A stretch of 37,701 nucleotides of DNA from Methylococcales bacterium (GCA_009692395.1 SHZG01000003.1:1-37701); one strand, 5' to 3'; positions 8,749-17,724 are shown, counted from the stretch's first letter. Translations and numbers: made by a program. Notes: generated from the sequence alone by a model not told the origin.

Positions 8749-10020
8749 TTAAGAGTCAGACGCGGCTTTTTTCTGTTCCGTTTCATAAACCAACAGCGGT
8801 TCAGACTTGCCTAAAATAACGCTTTCATCAACCACGACTTTGGAGATATTAGTGTCCGAGGGCAATTCGTACATAGTATTGAGCAACACATTTTCAATAA
8901 TAGTGCGTAATCCTCTCGCGCCTGTTTTCCGTTCCATTGCTTTTTTAGCAATCGCGCTTAAAGAATCTTCGCGAAATTCTAGTTCCGCGCCTTCCATTGC
9001 AAACAAGTGTTGATATTGTTTGATCAGGGCGTTTTTAGGCGCGGTTAGAATTTGGATGAACGCTTGTTCGTCCAGCTCTTCTAAGGTCGCAACAATCGGC
9101 AATCTGCCGACAAATTCAGGAATCAAACCGTATTTAATTAAATCTTCTGATTCGACTTCGGCAAATAATTGCCCGACATTTTTACGTTTATCTTTGGTTT
9201 TGACTTCCGCAGAAAAGCCAATGCCGCCTTTTTCAGAACGCGCTTTAATGACTTTATCTAAACCAGCAAATGCGCCGCCAACAATAAATAGAATATTAGC
9301 GGTGTTGACTTGTACAAACTCTTGATTAGGGTGTTTACGTCCACCCTGTGGGGGTACGGAGGCAATTGTACCTTCTATCAATTTCAATAAGGCTTGTTGT
9401 ACGCCTTCGCCAGATACATCACGGGTAATTGACGTGTTTTCCGATTTGCGCGAAATTTTGTCGATTTCATCAATATAGACTATGCCAGTTTCTGCTTTTT
9501 CGACATCGTAATCACATTTTTGCAGAATTTTTTGAATGATGTTTTCTACATCTTCACCGACATAACCTGCCTCAGTCAGTGTAGTGGCATCGGCAATAGT
9601 AAACGGCACATTCAGCAAGCGGGCGAGGGTTTCAGCTAATAAGGTTTTACCTGATCCTGTCGGCCCTATTAACAAAATATTACTTTTTGTCAATTCGACG
9701 CTGTCTTTTTTAGACTTACTGCGCAAGCGTTTGTAGTGATTATAAACAGCGACCGCTAAAATCTTTTTCGCGCGATCTTGCCCGATAATATACGCATCGA
9801 GTTCTTCTTTTATTTCTTTTGGTTTAGGTAACGAGTGTTCACCAAGAGTAGAAGACTCATCTTGTAATTCATCTTTAATGATGTCGTTACACAATTCTAC
9901 ACATTCATCACACACATAAACCGACGGCCCAGCAATGAGCTTTCTGACTTCATGCTGACTTTTACCGCAAAACGAACAATAAAGCAGTTTATCGTCGTCT
10001 TTGCTGTTTTTATCACTCAT
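8749..10020 (-). CDS. clpX: ATP-dependent Clp protease ATP-binding subunit ClpX
   Basis: ClpX is the AAA+ unfoldase that recognises tagged proteins and feeds them to ClpP. The 423-residue protein has an N-terminal C4 zinc-binding domain (Cys15, Cys18, Cys37, Cys40: YCSFCGK .. VCDEC), Walker A GPTGSGKT (about residues 117-124), the pore loop GYVGED, Walker B IVYIDEIDK, the ClpP-docking IGF loop (GGIGFSAEV), and the sensor-2 region GARGLR. It is downstream of clpP with a 74-base gap and ends before a strong terminator. Confidence 0.97.
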   Translation of the reverse strand: MSDKNSKDDDKLLYCSFCGKSQHEVRKLIAGPSVYVCDECVELCNDIIKDELQDESSTLGEHSLPKPKEIKEELDAYIIGQDRAKKILAVAVYNHYKRLRSKSKKDSVELTKSNILLIGPTGSGKTLLAETLARLLNVPFTIADATTLTEAGYVGEDVENIIQKILQKCDYDVEKAETGIVYIDEIDKISRKSENTSITRDVSGEGVQQALLKLIEGTIASVPPQGGRKHPNQEFVQVNTANILFIVGGAFAGLDKVIKARSEKGGIGFSAEVKTKDKRKNVGQLFAEVESEDLIKYGLIPEFVGRLPIVATLEELDEQAFIQILTAPKNALIKQYQHLFAMEGAELEFREDSLSAIAKKAMERKTGARGLRTIIENVLLNTMYELPSDTNISKVVVDESVILGKSEPLLVYETEQKKAASDS

Positions 10021-10094
10021 AACTCGCCCTCTGAAAACATCAATAACGCTGTTTTTACTTTCGACAAAACCATGCGCATTAAACTATTAACCAT

Positions 10095-10742
10095 TTACAA
10101 TTCAGAATTTACCGCTCTGCTCGACAAGACTTGATCAATCAAACCGTAAGCAACGCCATCTTCAGCACTTAAGAAATTATCTCTGTCAGTGTCTTGTTGG
10201 ACTTTTTCTATGGGTTGACCTGTATGGTGCGCTAAAATTTTATTTAATTTATCTCTAATCAATAAAATTTCTCTGGCATGAATATCAAAATCAGAGGCTT
10301 GACCTTGAAAACCACCTAAAGGCTGATGAATCATCATTCTTGAATGCGGCAAGCAATAACGTTTACCCGCTGCGCCGCCTGTCAATAATAACGCGCCCAT
10401 ACTGGCAGCCTGCCCGATACATAAAGTGCTAACGTCGGGTTTAATAAACTGCATGGTGTCATAAATTGACATCCCAGCCGTCACTGAACCACCGGGTGAG
10501 TTTATGTATAAATGTATGTCTTTATCAGGATTTTCTGATTCTAAAAACAACAGTTGCGCGACGACCAGATTAGCCATGTAATCTTCAACTTGACCGACCA
10601 GAAAAATAATCCGCTCTTTCAGTAAGCGTGAATAAATATCAAATGAACGCTCGCCTCTGGCAGTTTGCTCAATAACGATAGGCACTAAGCCGCCTGCCGC
10701 TTCTAAAGCTCTGGCCTGATTCATGGTATGTTGGTTATACAT
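10095..10742 (-). CDS. clpP: ATP-dependent Clp protease proteolytic subunit ClpP
   Basis: ClpP is the barrel-forming serine protease that partners ClpX. The 215-residue protein carries the full triad: Ser114 in GQAASMGA, His139 in RMMIHQP, and Asp188 in DTDRDNF. The oxyanion-hole segment SPGGSV is present. The ATG at 10742 has TAAGGA seven bases or so upstream. The short N-terminal extension before the conserved body is probably the propeptide. Its start lies 8 bases after the tig stop, so tig and clpP are surely co-transcribed. Confidence 0.97.
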   Translation of the reverse strand: MYNQHTMNQARALEAAGGLVPIVIEQTARGERSFDIYSRLLKERIIFLVGQVEDYMANLVVAQLLFLESENPDKDIHLYINSPGGSVTAGMSIYDTMQFIKPDVSTLCIGQAASMGALLLTGGAAGKRYCLPHSRMMIHQPLGGFQGQASDFDIHAREILLIRDKLNKILAHHTGQPIEKVQQDTDRDNFLSAEDGVAYGLIDQVLSSRAVNSEL

Positions 10743-10750
10743 AAAAATCC

Positions 10751-12052
10751 TTACTGTTGTGGTCTATCCATGACTTCACTAAAACTAATGGCAGCATCAG
10801 ATACTTTCGCTTGTGCAACCAGCCATTCAACCACTTGATCTTCTAACACCATTTGTTGGACATCATGTAAACGTTTTTCATCGGCATAATACCAAGTGAC
10901 CACGTCTTCTGGATGTTCATAACTTTTTGCCAATTCTTCAATTGTCTCAAGCACTTTATCGTTGTTAATTTCAACGGCATTTTTTTGAATAATTTCGCCT
11001 AAAATCAAGCCCAGTGCGACACGACGTTTGGCTTGTTCTTCAAACGCGTCTCTAGGCAACTGCCACTCTTCTGGCTTCATTTTCTGTCTTTTAGCCGATT
11101 CTATGTAGGGTTGCATCAATCGTTCGACTTCTTCATCAATTAACGAAGTAGGGATAGGGATGGGGAATTTTTCATACAGCGCGTCCATGACGGCATTTTT
11201 TAATTTGCCACGCAACACTTGTTTTAATTCGCGACTCAGATTATCTGCAACATCTGCCCGGAAAGCATCGACAGTGCCGTCTTCAACACCGTAGGCTTTA
11301 ATGAAGTCAGCATCAATTTCGGGCAAATTCGCTTCTTCAATTTTAATGACTGCAATCTCAAACTGAGCAATTTTTCCTGCCAGTTCCGCATTGCCATAGT
11401 CTTCTGGAAACGTTATTTCAAAGGTTTTAGTCGCGCCTACTTCAAGACCAAGCATTTGATCTTCAAAACCAGGAATCATTTTATTCGCGCCGATTTCAAC
11501 GATAAAATTTTCTATCGTACCGTTGGTAAAATTGGTTTCTTCACAAACTCCTGAAAGATTAATCGTAACCTGATCCTGTGCTTGAACAGCACGCTCAACA
11601 ACAGTCCATTCTTTTTTCTGCTCTCTTAGCTTTTCAATGATGTTATCGACATCAACATCACCCACTGCTGCGACAGGGCGAGCAACTTCAAGTTGATCCA
11701 TGCCATCTAACACGATTTCTGGATACACTTCAAAAACTGCTGTGTAAGCAAAACCGTTGGCATCATCAGTGTGCTGAATATGCGGATAGCCAGCGGGTCT
11801 TAAGGACTCACTTTGCAACGCTTCATAATAAGTAGATTGAATCAAATCGCCCGTAATTTCACCACGGACTTTTTCACCATACATTTTCGCAACGACCTGT
11901 TGAGGTACTTTACCTGGGCGAAAACCGTGAATTTTAACTTCGCGAGCCAATGTTTTTAACCGGTCGGTCATTTTTTCCTGAACGACAGATTCAGGGACGC
12001 TAACAGTCATTTTTCTGCTTAATTCAGATGTCTTCTCGACAGAAACTTGCAT
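10751..12052 (-). CDS. tig: Trigger factor
   Basis: Trigger factor is the ribosome-bound chaperone and prolyl isomerase that meets nascent chains at the exit tunnel. The 433-residue protein has the N-terminal ribosome-binding domain with the signature GFRPGKVPQ (about residues 43-51, G-F-R-x-G-x-x-P), the central FKBP-type domain (about 150-245, with FPEDYGNAELAGK), and a helical C-terminal chaperone domain. The ATG at 12052 follows TGAGGT. It is the first gene of the tig-clpP-clpX unit. The tRNA-Leu terminator ends about 65 bases upstream, so its promoter must lie in roughly 12053-12118, where I see no clear consensus. Confidence 0.97.
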   Translation of the reverse strand: MQVSVEKTSELSRKMTVSVPESVVQEKMTDRLKTLAREVKIHGFRPGKVPQQVVAKMYGEKVRGEITGDLIQSTYYEALQSESLRPAGYPHIQHTDDANGFAYTAVFEVYPEIVLDGMDQLEVARPVAAVGDVDVDNIIEKLREQKKEWTVVERAVQAQDQVTINLSGVCEETNFTNGTIENFIVEIGANKMIPGFEDQMLGLEVGATKTFEITFPEDYGNAELAGKIAQFEIAVIKIEEANLPEIDADFIKAYGVEDGTVDAFRADVADNLSRELKQVLRGKLKNAVMDALYEKFPIPIPTSLIDEEVERLMQPYIESAKRQKMKPEEWQLPRDAFEEQAKRRVALGLILGEIIQKNAVEINNDKVLETIEELAKSYEHPEDVVTWYYADEKRLHDVQQMVLEDQVVEWLVAQAKVSDAAISFSEVMDRPQQ

Positions 12053-12118
12053 TGATTTACCTCACACACAATAAATAAGAATTTTTGAATGCCAGCAGGA
12101 TGGTGGCTTGAAAGAGTA

Positions 12119-12146
12119 AAAGGCTCTCGATGCGTCGAGAGCCTTT
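12119..12146 (-). terminator. Intrinsic terminator after tRNA-Leu
   Basis: Perfect 12-bp arms (12119-12130 and 12135-12146, core GGCTCTCGA / TCGAGAGCC) with a four-base loop TGCG. On the minus strand the stem ends in TTTT and lies 11 bases past the tRNA-Leu 3' end, separating it from tig. Confidence 0.85.
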
Positions 12147-12157
12147 ATATATTTGGG

Positions 12158-12242
12158 TGGTGCGAATGGGGAGACTCGAACTCCCACTGGGTAACCAACT
12201 GGTACCTAAAACCAGCGCGTCTACCAATTTCGCCACATTCGC
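12158..12242 (-). tRNA. tRNA-Leu (TAG)
   Basis: An 85-base class II tRNA on the minus strand. Acceptor GCGAATG pairs with CATTCGC, with encoded ACCA. The D arm GGCGAAATTGGTAGACGC is typical of tRNA-Leu, the anticodon TAG sits in GTTTTAGGT, and a long variable arm precedes the T arm GAGTTCGAGTC. It is transcribed alone ahead of the tig terminator. Confidence 0.96.
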
Positions 12243-12306
12243 ACGATATGAACCTGCTATTGTAATTGAAATGTTTATTAGATAACAAGCAATAAATTTA
12301 AAATTA

Positions 12307-13155
12307 TTAGACACTAACGGATACAGTAAACCCTACGCCCCTAATATCATCGGCAAATTTATTCAATACATCAATAGACAACGGTGCTAATCGACTGGCT
12401 TCTGGCTGTAATGACGGTCTGGCGATAGTATATAACATCACTTGTTGCACATTAGCGTTCGATGCTTTAAGCCTTGTTAATAGTTGTAAAAAGGCTAATT
12501 TTTCTGTTTCAGATAAACCCTTGCCATCATAATCCACTAAACAAATTTGTAGTTTGGTTGGGCAATACTGACTGGCAAGCAATAAATTTTTCAGATGCGT
12601 TTGACAACTTTGCCGCGCGTTATTCATCAATACCAAGCCTTCATCGGTCGCACTATCGAATTTAAACCACACCTCACCGCCATAATCCTTCAATACTTTC
12701 AGCCCTGCTTGAACTTTAGGTTGATGCGCTAAACTGCCATTAGTAATTAATACATAATTACTGGTCGGCAACACAGCAAACTCCGTTGCTATGCGCCCAA
12801 TTAACTCGACCGCTTTAGCAAAATCGTTGACACTGGTGGGTTCGCCATTACCTGAAATGGCAATATCTTTAATAACCCGCTGATGCTCAGGCACTTGAAA
12901 TTGCTCATAAAAATCACCATGTAGTACGACAGCCAAAAAAAACCGTAATTCATCTTCCAGCAATTGAAAATCTATTTTAGGTGCTGCGCCTACGGTTAAA
13001 TCAGGTACTTGGCAATAAACACACCGCCAATTACAGGCGTTATTAGTATTAAAATTAACACCAATAGACAACCCACCCGCCCGCCGTGACAGCACTGGAT
13101 AAATATAAGTCAGCCCCACAATATCCCGACTATGATTATTTGTTGTTATCAGCAT
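12307..13155 (-). CDS. Radical SAM protein (COG0731-like Fe-S oxidoreductase)
   Basis: About 282 residues. It carries the radical SAM cluster motif CNWRCVYCQ near the N terminus within GVNFNTNNACNWRCVYC, and a glycine-rich segment ISGNGEPTS matching the SAM-binding GxGEPT motif. This resembles the COG0731 group (relatives of wyosine-synthesis TYW1-like enzymes), in which bacterial members lack a defined substrate; I do not assign a function. An upstream ATG at 13191 exists, but the ATG at 13155 is chosen because GGAGGT lies ten bases before it. The gene is divergent from the fds operon and shares a roughly 250-base intergenic region with it. Confidence 0.85.
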   Translation of the reverse strand: MLITTNNHSRDIVGLTYIYPVLSRRAGGLSIGVNFNTNNACNWRCVYCQVPDLTVGAAPKIDFQLLEDELRFFLAVVLHGDFYEQFQVPEHQRVIKDIAISGNGEPTSVNDFAKAVELIGRIATEFAVLPTSNYVLITNGSLAHQPKVQAGLKVLKDYGGEVWFKFDSATDEGLVLMNNARQSCQTHLKNLLLASQYCPTKLQICLVDYDGKGLSETEKLAFLQLLTRLKASNANVQQVMLYTIARPSLQPEASRLAPLSIDVLNKFADDIRGVGFTVSVSV

Positions 13156-13292
13156 TGACTCGATGACCTCCACAGCTAGCATTAACTTCAATAATGAGGC
13201 TATTTTACGGATTTTGAACGAACTGATGACTATTTTTAAAAGATGGCGCGAAAATCTAAGCGATTAACCTACAAATAGTGCTTTATTTTTGC

Positions 13293-13316
13293 TTTTATGT
13301 CTTTTTACACATAAAA
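13293..13316. promoter_or_regulatory. A/T-rich inverted repeat upstream of fds operon
   Basis: Arms TTTTATGT (13293-13300) and ACATAAAA (13309-13316) are a perfect 8-base dyad with an 8-base spacer, about 90 bases ahead of fdsG and about 140 ahead of the divergent radical SAM gene. It could be an operator for the formate dehydrogenase operon, though an A/T-rich dyad can also arise by chance. No convincing -35/-10 pair is visible nearby. Confidence 0.3.
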
Positions 13317-13407
13317 ATTCTTGTGCTATGCTAGCCGATACATAACATACTGCAACTATAAGGATATAGGTTGTTTTCAATCAAAAAAATCGCCACAGTG
13401 AGTGCAC

Positions 13408-13881
13408 ATGACAGCATCAACGACTACCGAGACCGTACAAACCATCATCGCTGAACTCAAAGATAAGCAAGGCGCGTTATTACCCATTTTACATGGCATA
13501 CAAAATGCTTTAGGTTACATTCCACCCGATAGTGTGCCTGCTATTGCACAAGGATTAAACTTGTCTCGTGCAGAAGTGCATGGTGTCATTAGTTTCTATC
13601 ACTATTTTCGTGACACCCCTGCGGGTAAACACACGGTGCATTTATGCCGCGCTGAATCCTGCCAATCTATGGGCAGCAATGCCTTAGAAGCCCACGTTAA
13701 AACTAAACTGGGCATTGATTATCACGAAACCACCGCTGACGGGCAGTTTTCCTTAGAACCCGTGTATTGTTTAGGCAACTGTGCGTGTTCACCCGCCATG
13801 CAAATCGGCGAAGAGATTTATGGACGCGTATCTGCTGACTCATTCGATGACATTATGAACGACTTAGGAGCAGACGCATGA
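13408..13881 (+). CDS. fdsG: NAD-dependent formate dehydrogenase, gamma subunit (NuoE-like)
   Basis: This is the small [2Fe-2S] subunit of the soluble molybdenum formate dehydrogenase that oxidises formate to CO2 and passes electrons to NAD+. The roughly 157-residue protein is a NuoE/thioredoxin-like ferredoxin: helical N-terminal part (LPILHGIQNALGYIP) then four Cys in CRAESC and CLGNCAC, the pattern that holds the cluster. ATG at 13408 is taken as start; GTG at 13402 is in frame. Its stop overlaps the fdsB start by 4 bases (ATGA), so the two are translationally coupled. It is the first gene of the fds operon. Confidence 0.93.
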   Translation: MTASTTTETVQTIIAELKDKQGALLPILHGIQNALGYIPPDSVPAIAQGLNLSRAEVHGVISFYHYFRDTPAGKHTVHLCRAESCQSMGSNALEAHVKTKLGIDYHETTADGQFSLEPVYCLGNCACSPAMQIGEEIYGRVSADSFDDIMNDLGADA

Positions 13882-15419
13882 GTACCACCATTTATATTTC
13901 AGGCGATTCCACTGCTATATCTATAGGCGCAAACCGCACCGCCGCTGCTGTTGTTAAAGAAGCCGCGCAACGTGGCATAGCGGTTAACTTAGTCCGTAAC
14001 GGTTCACGCGGACTGTTCTGGTTAGAGCCATTAGTCGAAGTGGTCGTTAATAATGATCGTGTTGCTTACGGTGCGGTTAATCACAGTGATGTTGCAGGTT
14101 TGTTTGATGCAGATTTTATCAATGGCGGACACCATTCATTGGCTTTAGGCGCAGTTGAAGAAATTCCCTATTTTAAAAAACAACAACGTTTAACCTTTGC
14201 GCGTGTTGGTATTACCGACCCCATTAGTCTGGATGATTACCTTGCCCATGACGGTTATCGTGGTTTAAAAAATGCCTTAGCATCCAGCCAAGCCGATATA
14301 GTCAAACAAGTCACTGATTCAGGCTTACGCGGACGCGGTGGCGCGGCGTTTCCAACAGGCATTAAATGGAATACCGTTTTAAATACGCCCTCTGAACAAA
14401 AATACATCATCTGCAATGCCGACGAAGGCGACTCAGGCACATTCTCTGACCGTATGATTATGGAAGGCGACCCGTTCGTACTGATTGAAGGCATGACCAT
14501 TGCAGGGTTAGCCGTTGGTGCAAATCAAGGTTTTATTTATTTGCGTGTCGAATACCCACACGCCCATAAAGCCCTGAATGCCGCGATAGCCAAAGCCTAC
14601 GAAGCAAGCTACTTAGGCGACAACATCCAAGGCAGCGGTAAAAAATTTGATTTAGAAGTACGTTTAGGCGCAGGCGCGTATGTTTGTGGCGAAGAAACGT
14701 CATTAATGGAAAGTTTAGAAGGCAAACGTGGCTTAGTGCGTTTCAAACCGCCACTGCCTGCTATCAGCGGGTTATTCGGACAACCCACGGTTGTCAATAA
14801 CGTCATTTCATTGGCTTCCGTGCCTGTCATTTTAGACAAAGGCGGCGATTATTACCGTGATTTCGGCATGGGACGCTCACGCGGCACTTTACCATTACAA
14901 CTCGCGGGCAATCTAAAGCACACAGGTTTGGTTGAAATTGCCTTCGGCATGACTTTACGCGAATTACTTTATGATTTCGGCTGCGGTTCAGCGACAGGCA
15001 GACCGATAAAAGCCGTCCAAGTCGGCGGCCCTTTAGGCGCGTTCGTCCCCGAATCGCAATTTGACACGCCCTTAGATTACGAAGCCTTCGCTGCCAACTG
15101 GACAGTATTGGGTCACGGCGGTGTGGTTGCGTTTGATGACACCATGAACATGGCAGAAATGGCACGTTATGCAATGGAATTCTGTGCCATTGAATCCTGC
15201 GGCAAATGCACCCCCTGCCGTATCGGCTCAACACGCGGTATTGAAGTCATGGACGACATTATCAACAATGTTGACCGCGAAAAAAATGTCGTTTTATTGC
15301 GTTCGCTCTGTGACACCTTATTAAACGGCTCATTATGTGCGTTAGGTGGCATGACTCCGTATCCTGTATTGAGCGCGTTAAACCATTTTCCAGAAGATTT
15401 TGGACTTGATGCTGTGTAA
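13878..15419 (+). CDS. fdsB: NAD-dependent formate dehydrogenase, beta subunit (NuoF-like)
   Basis: This is the FMN- and NAD-binding subunit of the formate dehydrogenase. The 513-residue protein has an N-terminal thioredoxin-like domain without cluster cysteines (about 1-110), as in FdsB rather than plain NuoF, then the NuoF body: GLRGRGGAAFPTGIKW (NADH/FMN), CNADEGDSGTFSDR, GAGAYVCGEETSLMESLEG, and the [4Fe-4S] motif ESCGKCTPCR with a further Cys in GSLCALGG. It overlaps fdsG by 4 bases. The catalytic alpha subunit does not follow directly: about 3.5 kb of toxin-antitoxin and defence remnants intervene before fdsA at 18896, whereas in related fds operons fdsB and fdsA are adjacent. Confidence 0.95.
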   Translation: MSTTIYISGDSTAISIGANRTAAAVVKEAAQRGIAVNLVRNGSRGLFWLEPLVEVVVNNDRVAYGAVNHSDVAGLFDADFINGGHHSLALGAVEEIPYFKKQQRLTFARVGITDPISLDDYLAHDGYRGLKNALASSQADIVKQVTDSGLRGRGGAAFPTGIKWNTVLNTPSEQKYIICNADEGDSGTFSDRMIMEGDPFVLIEGMTIAGLAVGANQGFIYLRVEYPHAHKALNAAIAKAYEASYLGDNIQGSGKKFDLEVRLGAGAYVCGEETSLMESLEGKRGLVRFKPPLPAISGLFGQPTVVNNVISLASVPVILDKGGDYYRDFGMGRSRGTLPLQLAGNLKHTGLVEIAFGMTLRELLYDFGCGSATGRPIKAVQVGGPLGAFVPESQFDTPLDYEAFAANWTVLGHGGVVAFDDTMNMAEMARYAMEFCAIESCGKCTPCRIGSTRGIEVMDDIINNVDREKNVVLLRSLCDTLLNGSLCALGGMTPYPVLSALNHFPEDFGLDAV

Positions 15420-15442
15420 TTTAGTTACCTAGGAAGCAGAAA

Positions 15443-15634
15443 ATGATTGTAAGAGCGGTTATTGAATTTGACGTAGAAACACAATCGTTTTCTGCTACTT
15501 GCCCTGAGTTGAACTGTGTATCTTCTTGCAGTATGACAAAAGAAGAAGCAATTAAAAATTTACAGGAAGCGATTGTTTTAATGCTTGAACCGATACCAGA
15601 GAAATTTTTAGCTAAAAGTGTGAGGTTGATGTGA
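15443..15634 (+). CDS. HicB-like (DUF1902/UPF0150-type) small protein
   Basis: A 63-residue protein, MIVRAVIEFDVETQSFSATC.., with the partial RNase-H-like fold pattern of HicB-type antitoxins (a strand pair ending in a SATCPELN turn, then a helix TKEEAIKNLQEAI). The ATG follows AGGAAG. HicB normally pairs with the HicA toxin, but no HicA-like gene is present here. Instead the gene overlaps a YefM/Phd-like antitoxin by 4 bases. It starts 23 bases after the fdsB stop, so it is probably read from the fds promoter. Family assignment is by pattern only. Confidence 0.6.
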   Translation: MIVRAVIEFDVETQSFSATCPELNCVSSCSMTKEEAIKNLQEAIVLMLEPIPEKFLAKSVRLM

Positions 15635-15891
15635 ATACCGCCCAGTTACAAGAAAACTTAGACGCAACCTGCAATGAAGTTTGTCGTAATCACACGCCTG
15701 TTCTGATAGAAAGACAAAATGGCAACGTGGTATTAGTTGCCCAAGAAGATTATGACTCGCTATTGGAAACGACTTATTTATTAAAATCGCCTGCCAATGC
15801 AGAACGGTTATTAGCTAGTTTGAATAATCGCAATAACGACCATTTGTTTGTGACAGTCGATGACCTTAAAGCGCAGCTTAATCTTATCTAA
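15631..15891 (+). CDS. Phd/YefM-family antitoxin-like protein, no toxin partner seen
   Basis: An 86-residue protein. The N-terminal part (TAQLQENLDATCNEVC.., then PVLIERQNGNVVLVAQEDY, then a helix SLLETTYLLKS) is the classical YefM/Phd DNA-binding antitoxin pattern, and the tail would be the toxin-binding region. GTG at 15631 overlaps the HicB-like stop (GTGA), with GAGG upstream. No YoeB, Doc or RelE-type toxin follows; the next gene is the broken DUF262 gene. It appears to be an orphan antitoxin. Confidence 0.8.
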   Translation: MNTAQLQENLDATCNEVCRNHTPVLIERQNGNVVLVAQEDYDSLLETTYLLKSPANAERLLASLNNRNNDHLFVTVDDLKAQLNLI

Positions 15892-15972
15892 TACGATAGG
15901 CATAGGGAAAACACAGTAAAAACCAATGTTTACGTTTTCTTCATGGATTAGCTATCGCCCTATCTATCCTAC
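15892..15972. repeat. Dispersed palindromic repeat, family B (copy 1)
   Basis: An imperfect inverted repeat of about 80 bases begins TACGATAGGCATAGGG and ends GCTATCGCCCTATCTATCC plus TAC. The same right half (CTATC-C-CTCTACCCATCCTAC form) closes the copy at 21933-22012. It fills the gap between the YefM-like gene and the DUF262 pseudogene. Confidence 0.6.
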
Positions 15973-15986
15973 CGACTAATAAAATT

Positions 15987-17675
15987 ATGATACAACCAGA
16001 ATTTAAATCCTTAATTACGATATTGAATGATAAGATTTTTAGAATACCTGAATATCAACGTCATTATAGTTGGCAATCAAAGCAAAGAAATGATTTATTT
16101 GACGATATTAAAAAGCTAGAAACTGCGCAACAAAAATATGATGACAGAATTCATTTTATGGCAACTATTGTTTGTTTAAAAACTAAAGATAAACAAAAAG
16201 TTGGTTAAAATACTTTTTATATTCATGATATTGTTGATGGACAACAACGTATCACTACTTTGATTGTCTTACTAAAAACACTAAGTATGAAATTAAGAGA
16301 AAATAAGCCAACTGATGAAGCAAACGAATTAGATAAATTATTGGCTAAAGATGCAGGTAATCTTATTATTCTTCAAAATAATCATGACAACCGTGCTATT
16401 CTTAGAAATTACTTAATATCTGGTCAATCTCCAGAATCAAGTGATATAAAAACTAAAGCAGACAATTGTTTAGCTGAAGCAATTAAAGATTGTCAAAAGT
16501 TTGTAAGCTCTTATGATAATACTATAGATTTACTCGAATGAATTAAAAATCATCTTTTCTTCGTTTTTCAGTCATTGGAAGATGAGGGTTCTGTTTATAC
16601 AATTTTTGAAGTTCTTAATAGCCGTGGGCTTGACGTGGATTGGTTAGATAAATGTAAAAACTTATTAATGGGTTTGCTCTATGAATATGCGGAAGATTCT
16701 GATAGTCAAGATTTCATCCAACATTTAAAAGATTTGCATAGCTATTGGTCTGAAATATACAAGGAAATTGGACTACAAAATATCCCTGGACATGAAATAA
16801 TACGATTTGCCGCTACATTGAAAACTAAAGATAATGTTCGTAAACTCAGCAGTGCAGAAGATGCTATCAGTTTTTTTAAAGAAGATTGCATTCAACAACA
16901 ATCAGATAACCTAAAAATAAAAAGAATTATTGATAATACACTTTGGATGAAACAAATTACATCCTGCTTAACCAAGTTATACGCAGAGAAAGAAAAAAGT
17001 GCTATTACTGATATTTCACAAGTTAGACTATTAGCGATAGCAATTATGCTAAAAAATAAATTAAGTAATGAGAATAAAAAATACTTGCTTGACCAATGGG
17101 AACGTACATCTTTTAAGATTTATGGTCTTTCTAAAAAAGACTCACGTTATAATGTTGGAGATTATGTACAATTAGCTAAAGAAATTCAAAAAGTTGTTAA
17201 GCCTAATATTGATGAATTACAGCAATCCATAGCAAAAATAGGTAGTAATTTTGATATTGTATAGCTTGCTAACCAATTAAGAAGAGCTGATTCCTATAAT
17301 GATTGGAACAAGGAATTACGATACTTCTTTTTCGAATATGAAAAATATTTATCTGAATTGCAACGTAGTCAAATTGATAAGATCGTTTGGAGTGGTATAT
17401 GGAAATAAAATCTGAATACTACAATAGAACATATTCTACCAAAAGATAAAAGTGATACAGCGTGGAATAACTTTACACCTGCCGAACATGAAGAATATCT
17501 GCATACTATTGGGAATCTTTGTTTACTCTCACCAAACTTAAATTCAGAGGCAAGTAAAAAGTCGTTTACACATAAAAAACAAATTTATGACCGTGTGAGT
17601 TTAATATCGTTACAACAAGTTAAAGAACATAAAAGCTGGACTAAAATGCCATCCAAAATAGAAGTACAGATTTGA
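15987..17675 (+). pseudogene. DUF262/DUF1524 (GmrSD-like) protein with four in-frame stops
   Basis: A single reading frame of 563 codons encodes a GmrSD-type protein, the family of modification-dependent restriction nucleases. N-terminal DUF262 motifs are FRIPEYQRHYSW and IVDGQQR (the DGQQR nucleotide-binding motif), then FEVLNSRGLDVDWLDKCKNL. The C-terminal DUF1524 HNH region is NTTIEHILPK and TIGNLCLLSPNLNS (His and Asn of the HNH motif). The frame is kept throughout, but it contains TAA at 16206-16208, TGA at 16539-16541, TAG at 17262-17264 and TAA at 17406-17408. No frameshift is needed anywhere. The gene is visibly more A/T-rich than fds. It lies in the cassette that splits fdsB from fdsA. 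Function is presumably lost unless stops are suppressed. Confidence 0.88.
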
Positions 17676-17724
17676 TTAGTTTTGCAATAGAGCGTTGGAA
17701 GGATTTGCAATAGCAAACAATCCA

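Noticed and set aside
12057..12314. 85-codon minus-strand open frame over the tRNA-Leu region
   Set aside because: It covers the tRNA and its terminator and has no family features.
14827..15234. 135-codon minus-strand open frame inside fdsB
   Set aside because: A shadow of the fdsB coding frame; the protein is rich in Arg/His/Cys with no recognisable motif.
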